A stretch of DNA of 64,000 bases from Cinnamomum chago (Eukaryota; Streptophyta; Magnoliopsida; Laurales; Lauraceae). Where the stretch lies: positions 6,632,001-6,696,000 of the forward strand of contig CP142451.1 in NCBI GenBank assembly GCA_038049695.1. The letters run 5' to 3'. The translations under genes and the position numbers were made by a program. Below, piece by piece: positions 37,916 through 49,483 of this stretch (positions are counted from its first letter, which is position 1; every line of letters starts with the position of its first letter). The notes beneath the pieces are model-generated. The model was not told where the DNA came from. It saw only the letters and a program-made list of their open reading frames with translations, and made no database searches.

Positions 37916-37924
37916 TATATATAT
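37916..37924 (+). promoter_or_regulatory. Probable TATA box of polygalacturonase gene
   Basis: TATATATAT lies 99 bp upstream of the chosen ATG at 38015. It is the only obvious TATA-like run in the 150 bp before the gene. Confidence 0.4.
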
Positions 37925-38014
37925 CTAGGAAAGATAGCTTTTTATATGAAACAAGTCAGAAAGACAAACAATAGCTATTTCATTGCATATATCTTTTTCT
38001 GGCATGGGAGAGTT

Positions 38015-39972
38015 ATGGGTTCAAGCTCAAATTTACAAATGCTCTGGTTGCTCTTAATTTTCATTTCAACTGCAGAAGCTACTCTCCCAGCCAAAGTTTT
38101 TAATATAAAGAATTTTGGGGCAATTGCAAATGAGAAAATAGATAGTAGTAAGGTGAGGAACCTGGGGTTTACACCATGAATATGAAAGTATCAGCATCAA
38201 TATCCACATATGATTTACCTCTCTATAATATCTAATTTTGTTTTTTGTATGGTGTCCCTCACTTGATTACTCCACTCTCTCATACACATAGGACCAAGAC
38301 CTTAAAATTGCATCATGTAATCCATGTATGTACTCAGCATGACAATCTAATCCCATTAGATGATTTTAACCCTTAATTTAAGGGCATTACATTTCATCAT
38401 TTTTTAATGTCATACAAGATGACATTTACACTAGAATTTGATGGTGAATTTCAATTGTTTGCCGGCATGAGTGAGTAGAATTTGTCACTAGGTCCCACGT
38501 AAAGCCTCAAATTTTGAAGTTTGAGGAACCACTTGGGATGGGCATCCTTTTGATGGTGGGATGTGTAGGGATTACAACAAGAGAACCAATTATTCTAGGG
38601 CTGGGATTTTGTTTGTTTAGCAAAATTAAGCTACAAAAAATATGTTCATGATTAATTTGTCCATTCTGCAGGCTATTTTGAGTGCTTGGAAGGAGGCATG
38701 TGCATGGGATGGAATGGGAAGGATTTTAATCCCAAAAGAGACATTCATTGTAGGACCACTGGTTTTAAAAGGTCCATGCAGAGGCCCTATTGTGTTTCAG
38801 TTAAAAGGAGTGATGAAGGCACATACGGATCTCAGCATATTCAAATCAGATGTTTGGATTGAATTTCAGTACGTCAAAGGGCTATTGGTCACAGGAGGTG
38901 GGACACTTGATGGACAAGGAGCTTCTGCTTAGCCACACAACCAATGCCCAAAGAACTTTAAATGCAAAATACTACCAACAGTAAGTTTCATTTCTTCAAG
39001 TACCAATTATTGCCTCCTCTATAAAAAAGCTTCATTTTGTGCATCAATAACTCTAATTGACGAAACCATTCAATGTTTTATATATCCAGTCCTTAAAATT
39101 AAGCTTTGTAACGGATGTAACGGTCCGGGGCATATCTTCAATCAATAGCAAGTTCTTTCACATGAACATTTTTGGATCCAAGAACATCAAACTTCAAGCT
39201 GTGAACATCTCTGCTCCTGATGAAAGTCCTAATACGGATGGAATTCACATAGGAAGTTCCAGTGGTATCAAGATCTCCCGTTCTATTATTGGTACTGGCG
39301 ACGATTGCATCTCCCTTGGTCCTGGTAGCTCCAATGTTTCCATTTCCAACATTTTTTGTGGACCTGGCCATGGTATCAGTGTGGGTAGCCTTGGTAAATA
39401 TCCTAATGAAGAAGATGCCGTTGGCTTAACTGTGCGTAATTGCACCTTTACTGGTACTACCAATGGCTTGAGGATCAAAACATGGGAAGCCTCTCCTGCT
39501 AGTACTACTGCAGCAAGTTTCACTTTTGATGATATAGTCATGAACAATGTTTATAATCCAATCATCATAGATCAAGAATATTGCCCTTACAAATCTTGCA
39601 ATCTAGAGGTAAGTTGTTTATGTGAAAATATGATTGGTTATATATCATATAATTGAGAACTTTCTTGAGTAAATACTTTCAAGTAAACTAATGCATGTCA
39701 AATTTTTTTTTTTTTTTTGGGTGTTTTGTTCTTGTTGCTTACAGACTCCATCGCGTGTTAAGATTGACAATGTGAGCTTTAAAAACATAAGGGGTACTTC
39801 GTCATCCCAAGTTGCAGTCAATATTTTATGCAGCAAAGGTGTACCATGCCAAAATGTGAAACTTATAGATATAAACTTGGCATATAATGTACAAGGTGTA
39901 GCGGCCACAGCTGCTTGTGCTAATGTCAAAGGCACTTCTTCTGGCCTTCAAATCCCACCCTCTTGTATCTAA
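38015..39972 (+). pseudogene. Exopolygalacturonase (GH28) with in-frame stop in exon 2
   Basis: Four exons fit GT-AG introns, all phase 0: 38015-38152, 38672-38980, 39090-39608 and 39745-39972, spelling 397 codons, the usual length for this family. Residues 1-22 are a signal peptide, so the enzyme would be secreted to cell walls or pollen tubes and remove galacturonic acid from pectin ends. Exon 3 carries the GH28 signatures: NTDGIH (197-202), GDDC (219-222), GHG (242-244) and RIKTW (277-281). The blocks GPCRGPI and IEFQYVKG place it with plant exopolygalacturonases of the pollen type. Codon 133 (38930-38932) is TAG where relatives have TGG for Trp, within ASA-stop-PHNQC. All splice sites and active-site residues are otherwise intact, so this is either a very young pseudogene, a null allele or a sequence error. 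The SINE copy lies upstream. Confidence 0.85.
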
Positions 39973-40784
39973 TCCGCTAGCTTCTTTACATGTGGAATGT
40001 ATAAGTGAATAGATGTCATTAGTAATAATGTAAGGGTTTGTTCAATCCAAAAGTATTATCAGAGTTGTATCATGGTTCAATGCCCCTGTATTATTATTAT
40101 AAGTATAAGTTTTATCCCACTTATTTGTGTATTGAGTGTGAAACTTTCAGTGTACAATATCCCAAGAAAACATATCTACAATTAGAAGATTTTAGAAACA
40201 TAAAAAAGGGGAAAAAAAGGAAGAGCTCTTAAGCCCTACTTTTGTTCTTGGATAATAGAAACTATAGCCAAATTTTGGGTTGAATAAACAGAGCTCACAT
40301 ATAGTGCAAGGAATAAAGATCATTCTTAATAGGCATTGCCAACTCAAATTTCAATATTCAATCAACAATCTCAAAATGGATAATATTGTTCAACTTCAAT
40401 CTAAACAAAGCCAATAGTGCCATGCATGCAACAGAGCTCACAAATGCATATGGAGCCTGAATATGGACTAAGCATTAAATAGAATAAAATCCAAACCAAA
40501 TTCTTAATCCTAGTCCTTAAGAGGAGTTTGGATGAGAACCAACTATGGTGTGTGGCTTAAGAATCCCCCTATCCTAATAGTAGACTTGGAGTCATCAGAA
40601 AGTGATCTAATAGAGCAAAGAAACTCACTAGGAACACCGTTACAATAATGCAAACTCTTAGATTGGGTAGGCATTTGCTTAAATGCAACCCAACCATAAA
40701 TTAAGCCCCTTCTTTTCCTCCATTCTCTAGAGTGAGAATAGCAAATAGTAGGTAATGTAGTTTCTTAGTTTTTTTTTTTTTTTT
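39973..40784. other. 3' flank of polygalacturonase, intergenic
   Basis: AT-rich flanking DNA with no further gene. Short open frames have no recognisable content. Confidence 0.55.
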
Positions 40785-41061
40785 TAATTATTGCAATCTT
40801 TTCTGTAAGAGAATAGAAATCCTAATCCAACAGCATATCCATAAAATATTCACATGCGCTTTCCAATATTGTCTTGCAGTATTAATGGAAAAAAAAAAGG
40901 GTCTCATTGTTGATTGCAAACCCTGTATACCTACAACATCAAGACAAAACTAGCAAAGAATTTTTTTTCTCAAGAACATAATTTTAATGATAAAACTGCA
41001 AGAAACATCTTAATAAACCCAAAAATATAAGTGATGAATACCATTGAAATGTAAAGGAAAA

Positions 41062-42518
41062 TGATGAGAGCCTAAAAGATACATTTTAGGCCCCTCAATG
41101 AGGACTTGGTTATACTGTTGGTTGAGATTAATTAGTTTAATTATGTTATTTTATTGTTTGTAGGTACTACTGATATAAGAAGCGAAATTCAAAGTTAAAA
41201 TGGAAGAAACATCGCAAAGCATAACAAACCGAAATTGCAAGTGAGGAAGCATGCCAAATATGGGAAGAGACTCAAATAATAAAGCAAAGCAAGAGTCCAA
41301 ACATGCCTTTAACGTCCAATATGGGTCCTAGTCACCCCCTAGCATGCCAACATGGAAGTTCCTAATTTAGTTGCACGATTATTCTCGAAATTTTCAGGGG
41401 CATCAAGTTGAAATGGTTATAACTTTCAACTCGAGGGTCGGATTAGTGAAATCTATATACCACGTTGGAAAGCTCTTTTCAAGTAGATATCCGTGGAGTC
41501 CAAGATTGTATAAATCGGAGCTATGTCGAGGGAGATATGAGCTTGGGAAGTTCGCTATGATGACCAGTACACACTATGTCCTGGCGTCCGGACGCCCGGC
41601 CACAGCAAAAACCCAGAGGCCACTGCCTCCGAGCGTCCAGATGCCTAGTATGGGGCGTCCGGACGCCCGGACCGGATGGGGACACCGCCTCTCCGCGTTT
41701 TGAAGGGGTTTTCTAGCCCAAAAGTCTATATAAAGCAAACCAAGACTCGTTTTGAAGATATACACATCTTGGGAGAAGGTCTGGAGCAAGGTTTTGGAGT
41801 TTTTTTAGACACATCCATGGGGATTTCGTCAGAGATTCTTCGTCAACCTCTTACCATGCGTAACTAAATTTTTATCTTTGGGTTGCGATGAAGCTCTAAT
41901 CTCTTGTTTATGGTGATGCATAGGTTTAGGGTTTTATTTTAAACGCTTTTAGTTATATGACAAGATGTTAATCCATTAATTGGATTTTATTAATGCAATT
42001 TCTTTTTCTTTGGTATTTTAATCTTGTAGATTTGAATACTAAGTTATATAATGATACTTGAATGAATGTGTTTGTTAGATCTAGGATAATCTATGCCATA
42101 GAGATAGGTTATGCCTCGATTTACATCTACATCCCTTATTTGTTGACTTTGAAGGTTTGTAACCAGGACGAGGACGAGTCTCTATAGCGTTGACAGTGAA
42201 ACCCTAGGCCTATACTTGCCATTGTGCGGGGTTAGAGTGGATTAATACCCTGAGATCTTTTCTTTGATTGAATCAACCATGTCTTTTAATTTGTTAATTT
42301 AGAAATCAAAACTCATCAACCCAACACTTTATTTTTTAATAGGATTAGTTTAATAATCAGAACTTCATTTTCTAATAGGATTAGTTTAATAATCAGAACT
42401 TCGTTTTCTAATAAGAATAGTTTAGGAATTTAGGAAACAACACAACATAGCCTTTTTGTTTCAGTGGATACGATACTCGGCTATTATCTTTGCTTTTGCA
42501 AATAGAAAATCAATCCCA
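41062..42518. mobile_element. Solo LTR or LTR fragment, probably Ty3/Gypsy type
   Basis: The segment interrupts block X between GGAAAA and an A-rich stretch; the paralogous block at 53898-55220 lacks it, which bounds it well. It starts TGATGAGAGCC and ends near AATCCCA. A core TATA region (TCTATATAAAG near 41727) and the run 'agtggatacgatactcggc' before the right end are typical of long LTRs of some Gypsy lineages. No internal genes lie nearby, so it is a fossil remnant. The 5' and 3' flanks give at best a 4-of-5 target duplication (GAAAA/AAAAA). It contains TCCGGA-centred palindromes at 41583-41670. Confidence 0.65.
41583..41670. repeat. TCCGGA-centred palindromes in an LTR
   Basis: GGCGTCCGGACGCC occurs at 41583-41596 as a perfect 14-bp palindrome and again around 41654-41667. 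A one-mismatch relative (GCGTCCAGATGCC) is centred 22 bp before the second copy. Confidence 0.88.
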
Positions 42519-42601
42519 AAAAATAAAAACAAAAAAAAAAAGAAAGAAAGAAATGCCTATTAAAGAGAAACATAGCCATCTGTCTCTTCCATTAATTGGG
42601 C

Positions 42602-42695
42602 TCCTATATACATGATTAACCTTAAGGTCTGTTTGTTTGCTGGAATTCCTATATACATGATTAACCTTAAGGCCTGTTTGTTTGCTGGAATTCCA
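42602..42695 (+). repeat. 45-bp tandem duplication at a MITE end
   Basis: TCCTATATACATGATTAACC and the following CTTAAGG.CTGTTTGTTTGC are present twice, at 42602 and 42647. The unit spans the junction between host sequence and MITE end. Confidence 0.9.
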
Positions 42696-42960
42696 AGAAT
42701 TCTTGTATAGAGAATTCCTGAATTTCCAGACAAAGTGGAATTATATTCCTGGATGCCCCTTTGAGCTTGAGAACTCAGGAATTCGAAGTGGAATTTTAGA
42801 TTCCCAAAAGTCAAAAGAGACCTTTCATGTGATTGGAATTTAGAAATGCTAGTAAAGAAATATGGAATTCAGAAATTTCAAGAAATAGCCTGTCACATCA
42901 TGTCCAGAAATTCTTAGACATTGTGAATTCTTGGCAAAAATTCCATTTAAGAAACAGGAC
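42671..42960. mobile_element. MITE, perhaps PIF/Harbinger-like
   Basis: The left end GGCCTGTTTGTTT and the inverse right end AAACAGGAC are short inverted repeats; CTTAA flanks both sides. The paralogous site near 54233-54250 lacks the insert, confirming it as an insertion. Inside are inverted GGAATTC-rich segments. The superfamily is not certain from the ends alone. Confidence 0.6.
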
Positions 42961-43125
42961 CTTAATATCACAAGCTAAAATTTGTGATATTTATAGAAGA
43001 ATCCAACCCCATTCCACAATTCCAGACCCCACGTGCTACAAAACCTACACAAAACAGGCCTATATGATCATTGGGCACAAGTAAAGAGATTCAAGAATTG
43101 CACTGCTAACTACATTCCCATGAAA

Positions 43126-43280
43126 AACGTAGGATATGATCAATTTAAGAAAGAATATACCAAGAAATCTTAAATTTAAACTCATCCTTACGTATGAAGA
43201 TAACGTAGGATATGATCAATTTAAAAAAGAATATACCAAGAAATCTTAAATTTAAACTCATCCTTACGTATGAAGATAAG
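43126..43280 (+). repeat. 76-bp tandem duplication
   Basis: The unit AACGTAGGATATGATCAATT and its downstream sequence to CGTATGAAGAT occurs twice in tandem with one or two differences, in the 3' flank of the gene at 43422. Confidence 0.93.
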
Positions 43281-43421
43281 GAATTAATATCTCTACTACT
43301 ACTAACCATTCCTACTATATTTATCGTATACATGAAAAAGTTTTCAATAACAAACCCAAAGAATTTTTTTTGAAACAACTAAATTGGCAAGCCTTATTTT
43401 CAAAAGAATGAACAACCTCAA

Positions 43422-44123
43422 TCACTTCTCTCCCACAAGGCACCAATCCTCATCCTCAACCTCATTACCCCTCCCACACGAACTAACTCCATCAAAATCC
43501 ATATCATAATCATCATCAGTTTGGATCTCACTTGGGCTAATCCTCACCATCTCTTCTACGCCAATCGATTCTGCATCTTCGAAAGTGGATCGTTCGTCGT
43601 CGTTGATATCTTCATCAGCATCATGATCATCACTTGGGATAAGCCTCGCCGTCGATTTTGCATCTTCGAAAGTGGACCGTTCTTCATTGATATCTTCATG
43701 ATCATCATGATCATGACTTGGGCTAATCCTCACCGTCTCTTCTACAATTGGACTAATCCTCATCGTCTCTTCTGCATCGATCGATCTCGCGGTCCACCTT
43801 TCTTCGCCAATATCTTGGACAGCATGATGATCACCATAGTCAATCCCATCATCCATATCATCTCTATAACATCCAGATAGACTACTCAATAGCCCAGTTG
43901 CAGATACCCCATTATAGTTCTGGCCCACTCCCTTATTTACAATCCTCAATGCTGTTGACTGTGGATTCGTGGCCGAATCACTTGATCTGAGCTTCTGGGT
44001 CTCCTTGGCCTTTTTTCTGGACTTGGACACTGGGAGATTGTGACCCTCCATGAACATGGGCAGGGAATCTTTCCTGATGAAACTTGACAGCGTGGATGAT
44101 GGCTTTGGGCAAAATCTGGGCAT
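43422..44123 (-). CDS. Uncharacterised acidic plant protein, degenerate paralogue A
   Basis: A 233-residue open frame, homologous to the gene at 54507-55223. Shared blocks are KAKETQKLRS, NKGVGQNYNGVSATGLLS, SLSGCYRDDMDDGID and the C-terminal EDEDWCLVGE. The C-terminal half is very acidic and contains repeats of the form DEDINxxERSTFEDA. Unlike its partner it lacks all five cysteines of the N-terminal motif (for example VSKSRK against VCKSRD). The region matching the partner's first ~30 residues is still open upstream but has no ATG, so translation could only begin at the internal ATG 44123. This suggests a decaying or shortened duplicate. I know of no assigned function for this family. Expression is uncertain. 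Confidence 0.6.
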   Translation of the reverse strand: MPRFCPKPSSTLSSFIRKDSLPMFMEGHNLPVSKSRKKAKETQKLRSSDSATNPQSTALRIVNKGVGQNYNGVSATGLLSSLSGCYRDDMDDGIDYGDHHAVQDIGEERWTARSIDAEETMRISPIVEETVRISPSHDHDDHEDINEERSTFEDAKSTARLIPSDDHDADEDINDDERSTFEDAESIGVEEMVRISPSEIQTDDDYDMDFDGVSSCGRGNEVEDEDWCLVGEK

Positions 44124-44216
44124 CGGATGTGAGTCAGATTCGTTGAGGATCTTGCCACTGTGGGTTGAAATCCATCTTGATGGTTTGAGATCCCTGGAAC
44201 TAACTAGTCCACGTTG

Positions 44217-45344
44217 ACGTCCTTTGTTACTTGTTAGTCATCTATCTTCTTTCTTTGCAATGGCTTTTCTTACTGTGATAATAAAAGATGAATAAGACCT
44301 CGAGTGGCGGACCAAGGATTTTGACTTGGAGGGGGCCTTAAGATAGTCACTTGCAAAAGTCAATTGCTATTTTATTGGTATTTCTAAACATTAACTTTTG
44401 CAAAAGAGAAAATGTCTTGCATTTACAAAATGTGGAATTACATGATCAACTAACATTTTATCATCAAAAGTCATGATCACCTAATTACAAAAGATTTTCT
44501 TTAGCAAAAAAAACCAACAAACCAACTCTGTCTCCACTGGTTTGGACTCTGGAGAGTTCCAATGGCATGCCTACCAACTCTGTCTCCACTGGTTTGGACT
44601 CTGGAGAGTTCCAATGGCATGCCTGTTTGGATCAAGGATACACTCATACACAACATCTGATTCCAAATTCCACTAGCCCTTGAGGAATGTGATAGTGGGC
44701 CCCACCTTGAACATGATCACACCCGTCAAAATTTCACTCATGCATGAACCATGAAAACCCCCTTGGCCAAAGTGGGTCCCAGAGAGGAGATCACCTATTG
44801 GGTGTATGAACAACCCTTTTCAACCTTTGTGAGGCCCACCATCATGATCAATCCCACTTAGCAACTGAATCTGGGAAAATTTTCTCACATACACCAACGG
44901 ATCGATCAGATTTCTCTGCTAGAGCTTTGATCCATGACCAAGTACATCACTCCCTGAAATTTGGGCCACTGCTTATACGTGGATAGGAATATGGATCAGA
45001 TAAGGGTGGGTCCGCATGTTAAGAACACCTGTTAGCATCCATCAGCACTATTGCAAAACAAGGGCCATTTCTACCGTGACAAACTGGCAATGAACAAGGC
45101 TAAGATAAAATATTCGGGCATGTTTGGATGAGTGGAAAAGGTGGAGAAATAGAGGTTGAGAAAATCAGAAAACTGCAGACAGTTCAAATTGTGTTGTTTT
45201 CTTCACACGTTTCATTCTCTCTTCCAAACAACCCCACAGAGAAAATAAATAAGAAGTTTTTCCCACCTACTTCTCCAACCATTATCTCTTCTGAATGTCC
45301 CTTGCATTGGCATTGGGATTGGGTATCTAACAATCACATGCTCC
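44217..45344. other. Intergenic with 53-bp tandem duplication
   Basis: At 44520-44625 a 53-bp unit starting CCAACTCTGTCTCCACTGG occurs twice almost identically. The rest, rich in 'gtgggcccc' stretches near 44690-44830, looks like transposon debris with no defined ends. No gene seen. Confidence 0.6.
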
Positions 45345-45535
45345 AAGGAAAAACAAACATTGCTTATTTGTTTTCCAAGAGAACAAACATGATTTCATTG
45401 TCTTTACCAAAGGAAAAACAAACATTGTTTATTTGTTTTCCAAGAGAACAAACATGATTTCATTGTCTTTACCAAAGGAAAAACAAACATTGTTTATTTG
45501 TTTTCCAAGAGAATAAGCATGGTTTCATTGTCTTC
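45345..45535 (+). repeat. 65-bp tandem repeat, three units
   Basis: Units start at about 45347, 45412 and 45477 with GGAAAAACAAACATTG and contain TTATTTGTTTTCCAAGAGAA and TTTCATTGTCTT. They are nearly identical, so the array is young. Confidence 0.93.
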
Positions 45536-45898
45536 TTTTACCAAATGAGAGAGAGAGAGAGAGATATGAGCACATGACCTGCCGCCTGCCGGAGTGAGGG
45601 ATGGCGTCGTGCCGATGCCAGTAGCCAATAGCCTGAGATGGGGATTTTTGAGATGTGGAGGGAAAGAGATGAGAAACAGAGAAAGGGGTTTACAGTTTAC
45701 TGTGTTTAGGTTAAAGTGCAAGGGGTATTAAAGGAATCGTGGGGACAGGGGAGTGGGGACTTGGGCTGCTTTTAACTGGGGGCTGGGCTTAAGGGCCCAT
45801 TTGCGCTTTTTTCCAATTTGGAGGGGGCTTCAGCACCCAGCCCAGTGCATGTGGGTCCGCCACTCCCCAGCAAATCCGGATCCCACTTAAATTTGAAT
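45536..45898. other. Intergenic, nothing recognised
   Basis: A short (GA)n run near 45547 and GC-richer sequence without a supported gene. Confidence 0.5.
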
Positions 45899-45970
45899 CG
45901 CAATAAATGCATAGGATTAATAATGCATATTAATGTGCTAATCACGTTGTTAATCATATATATATATATA

Positions 45971-46125
45971 AACTCCGAGGGGTAGCTCAATTGGCGTAGG
46001 ACCACGGTTTGCACCCGGAGATTATGAGTTTGTGACTGTTCTACTACACTGGGATCATAGGGGAATTTTACTTGGCTTTCTCTCCTGGATCCGTAGGAAT
46101 TATTTTAATCCAAAGAGCTGAGAAC
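45971..46125 (+). mobile_element. tRNA-derived SINE, second copy
   Basis: Same family as 37390-37558, here on the plus strand: GAGGGGTAGCTCAATTGGCG with a pol III A-box, then ACCACGGTTTGCACCCGGAG, and an end near AGAACCCTACATACG. The flanks are TA-dinucleotide runs, so the target duplication cannot be read. Copy B of block Y has no insert at the corresponding place. Confidence 0.82.
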
Positions 46126-46418
46126 CCTACATACGTTAACAAATATATATATATATATATATGAACATGTTTACAAGAGAGTTCTAACAGCAATAATTGA
46201 AACTCTCAAAGAATAAAGAATTATGTATGATATAAGGTACACCTGTATAACAAATATCTCTAGCTTGCAAACTGCCTAAAAGTGGCCAAGAAATCCGGTA
46301 GGATTCTTTATCTTACAAGATTTTGATTCTCTTTCTTTATTGGTCTCATCCAGTCATCCCCGGTCAACATGGATGGAACAAGAAAATGATCTAGGTAATG
46401 GGCTCTTTAGGTTATAAT

Positions 46419-47941
46419 TAGGGATGGCAACGGGGCGGGGCAGGGCCAGAATTGGGCTGCCCCGTTCCCGCCCCGAATTTCCCTGTCCCCGCCCCGCCCC
46501 GCAATTCGGGGTATGTTACATACCCCGTCCCCGCCCCGACATGCCCCGCGGGGCGCCCCGCCCCGATGTGGTATAATAATAAATATAATAAATAAATTTT
46601 GAATTGACTATAAAAAAAAGGTAAATTAATTTATTTTACATGGTAAAAAGCACATGAATGATTCATCTATGTTGTCTCTATGCCTTTAATAATATTAAAA
46701 AAAATCTCCCAAAATAGAATAAAAAGATCTCCCCGCATAAATATTTTATAAGTGTGGGGCACTGTTAGATTGTTTAAATTTTTTAAAATTATCTAAAATT
46801 AATAATATAAATTTTCCTTTTCCTGAAATTTTACCTATTTAAAGTGAGATTTTATTCTTATAAGATTTTCTCTAAGCCCTTGAAGGCCACTAACATACAC
46901 TTGAAAATATCATATATGCTTTGAGACATTCTTTATAAAAAAAGACAATATCTCTCTAAAATATCATGAACTCCATCAATACATGGTTTCACTCCATTTC
47001 TGGTATTGAACTGACTACATAATATATGTTCCAATTTTCCCTCAACAAGCTTACACAACTTTCCATGGTGTGGGCCCCAACCATATGCATACCAACCACA
47101 GGTAAGAAAAAGATTCGAAGATCTTAACGAGAATCAAGTCGAATCAAAATTATTAATAGTTGATGGTCAAATATCATTAAATCTCATTGATTTGGCAGGA
47201 ACCTCACTTTAAGACCAATGAACTCCACTTACTAATAAAGAGGTTGATTACATATAATTAAAATTAGTATAATTTATAGTGTTGTTAGTATGATTAGAAT
47301 CATATTAAGTTACTAACTATAATTTACTTTGCTATTATAAGTTACTATAATTTACTTTGCTATTAAAGCATGATCCATCATTCTATTATATATTTATATT
47401 CGTTTTATTTAATATGATTTATCTTGTCACAATTTAACATTATATATGATTAAAGTAAAATAAGCTTAGATAGATTTTTTAACAACTTTAACTTCATTAA
47501 ATTTGAATTAGAGGGAATGGGATCATATTATATGCTTTTATAATGTCACATTCAATTACATGTTTAACTTTAAAAAAAGTCTTCAATCAATCTACTTAAC
47601 CCTTAATAACAATATAAAATCAATATATACATTTATATTTAAATATGTTTATTTATTATAAAAGAAATCAAATATATATTTATATTTTAGAGGATTATTA
47701 ATTTTGGGGCGGGGCATGGGGCGGTATTTCGGGGAGGGGCATGGGGTGGTATTTCGGGGCGGGGCATGGGGCGGGGCAGCGGGGCGGGGCAAGAGCCATA
47801 CCCATCCCCTTCCCGCCCCGGATTCGGGGTATGGTTTTTTCCCCGTCCCCGCCCCATCTAAGAGTCGGGGCGGGGAAAACCCGTACGGGGCGAGGCGGGC
47901 ACTTCGGGTTGGGGCGGGGCGGGTTAAAAATGTCATCCCTA
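46419..47941. mobile_element. Non-autonomous hAT element with perfect 8-bp target duplication
   Basis: The ends are TAGGGATGGCA and TGTCATCCCTA. GTTATAAT flanks both sides (46411-46418 and 47942-47949). The paralogous site at 53127-53134 has one copy of ATTATAAT and no insert, a natural empty site. Subterminal zones (46428-46580 and 47700-47935) are extremely G/C-rich with repeated GGGGCGGGGC; the middle is AT-rich and non-coding. Confidence 0.93.
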
Positions 47942-48010
47942 GTTATAATAGCACATATAAGCCCTGTTGAATCCAATGGGTCAACAGGCCAAATGGACCC
48001 GGGCCACCTA

Positions 48011-49140
48011 ATGTTAAAAAGCTATGGTCCAGCCCGTATAAGTGGAATATTAAGAATTGCACGTCTTCGAGTTGTCCCACTCCCTCTTCTTCCTATTTTG
48101 AGTTCCTTGTCTTAATAGAGCAAGTGAATGAGTCAAAAAATCACAGAGAAAATCAAAGAGCAAATTATTATATATTATAGGTGTAGGATTTAATTTTGAA
48201 ATTGGAGTTCGATTTCGCAATTGATAGAGAAATCAACTTCCAATTTTGCAATTGATTGAGAGATTGGCCTCCAAATTTAGATAAATTTTAACTAATATAA
48301 AGAGTCCAATTTAGAGAGAAGTTTCAAATTTAAATTGATTTTAACTAATCTAAAGAGTCTAATTAAAATCTATCTCTACTAGGTTTCCTATATTGTAACA
48401 CAACTACAAAACGTCTCTTCAATTTTTCTTTCACTTTGGATTAGAGATTAGAGATTAGTGATTAGAGAAATAGTTGTTAGTTTAGCTATTCTAATTCTCT
48501 TAAAAAAAATAAAGACATGTTTATGGATCTAAAAGGCTGGATCCAGCCCCTGGGTAACAATCTGAGTCTAAAATGGTCCTTGGACTGGCTATGGGTGGGA
48601 AACCAAATGCCTCACTTTACTTCTGCATGATAAGAAGAGGCTAGCCAATCTCAGATTGAGCTTGACTTGAACCCCAAATAAGAATTAGGTTAATGTGGGT
48701 TTGGGTTTTATTGTCGGGGTTTTGTATTAAGAAAATCGGGTTAGGGACTTGGGATTAGAGGGCTAGTGATTAGAGATTAAAGAAAGGAGATTGGAGATTA
48801 GGCATCATAAATTAGGATTAGTACTTTGGGATTAGAGATTAGTGATTAGAGAAATAGTTATTAGTTTAACTATTTTAATTCTATTGATAAAAAATCAAGA
48901 CATGTTTATTGATGTAAACATGGTACTTGATCTAAACATGTTTCATATAAGAAAAATATCAGTGTAATAAACACATGGTTAAAAATCAAAATTAAATAGA
49001 TATGTTTTAGTGATAATGGATAAATTGCCAACTTGCTTAAAAAAACTTGATCAATTTCACAGTGGGACTTATTTTATGATGTGAATTTTGTTTATCCTAC
49101 TTGGTTTGGAATCGCAGAATGTCACTGAGCACCACCTAGG
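48011..49140. other. Intergenic with dispersed duplicated stretch
   Basis: An ~85-bp stretch starting near 48441 (GATTAGAGATTAGTGATTAG, then AGACATGTTTAT) recurs near 48835. No gene supported. Confidence 0.55.
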
Positions 49141-49483
49141 GATCTATCAAGAGATGTCAAATGGGCCAGGCTGGGTCATTTGAGCCCGACCCATTTGAGC
49201 ACGGCCCGAGCCATGGTCTGTGCTGGGCCGAGGGAATGGGCACGGCCAGCCTGTTTCAGTAAGGCCCGCTAGGCACAACAGGCACGGCCCACTTGGCCCG
49301 CCCAGAAATGGCTATTTTTTTTTTAATATTCATTTACACCCCCCCCCCCAAACCCCAATAGCCATAAAATGGTCATATAAGGGGTACTTTGTGTCCTTTT
49401 CAATTTTAAAAAATCTATAAATACTCTAACCCTCCAATTCTTCTCAGTGGAGTAGGCCAAGTTTGACCGAACCACTTAAATAT

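Larger units (their letters stand above)
40785..44216 (+). repeat. Duplicated block X, copy A (pair of 53898-55220)
   Basis: Shared landmarks in order with 53898-55220 are: TAATTATTG, GAAATCCTAATCCAA, AATAAACCC, GGGCTCCTATATACATG, TTCCACAATTCC, GATCATTGGGCA, then the minus-strand gene. Copy A is longer because it holds an LTR insertion (41062-42518), a MITE (near 42671-42960) and small tandem duplications. Confidence 0.8.
45899..48010 (+). repeat. Duplicated block Y, copy A (pair of 52825-53195)
   Basis: Landmarks shared with 52825-53195 are: ATAATGCATA, GTGCTAATCAC, TCTTTATTGGTCTCATCC, GATCTAGGTAATGGGCTCTT, TTATAATAGC, AATGGGTCAACAG and GGCCCGGGCCACCTA. Copy A is about 1.7 kb longer because it holds a SINE and a hAT element that copy B lacks. 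Confidence 0.78.

Noticed and set aside
39138-39547. Minus-strand open frames opposite the polygalacturonase exon 3
   Set aside because: They are shadows of a strongly conserved coding exon on the plus strand.
47649-48115. Several overlapping Gly/Arg/Pro-rich open frames on both strands
   Set aside because: They are produced by the GGGGCGGGGC repeats of the hAT element's right end; low-complexity sequence keeps all frames open.
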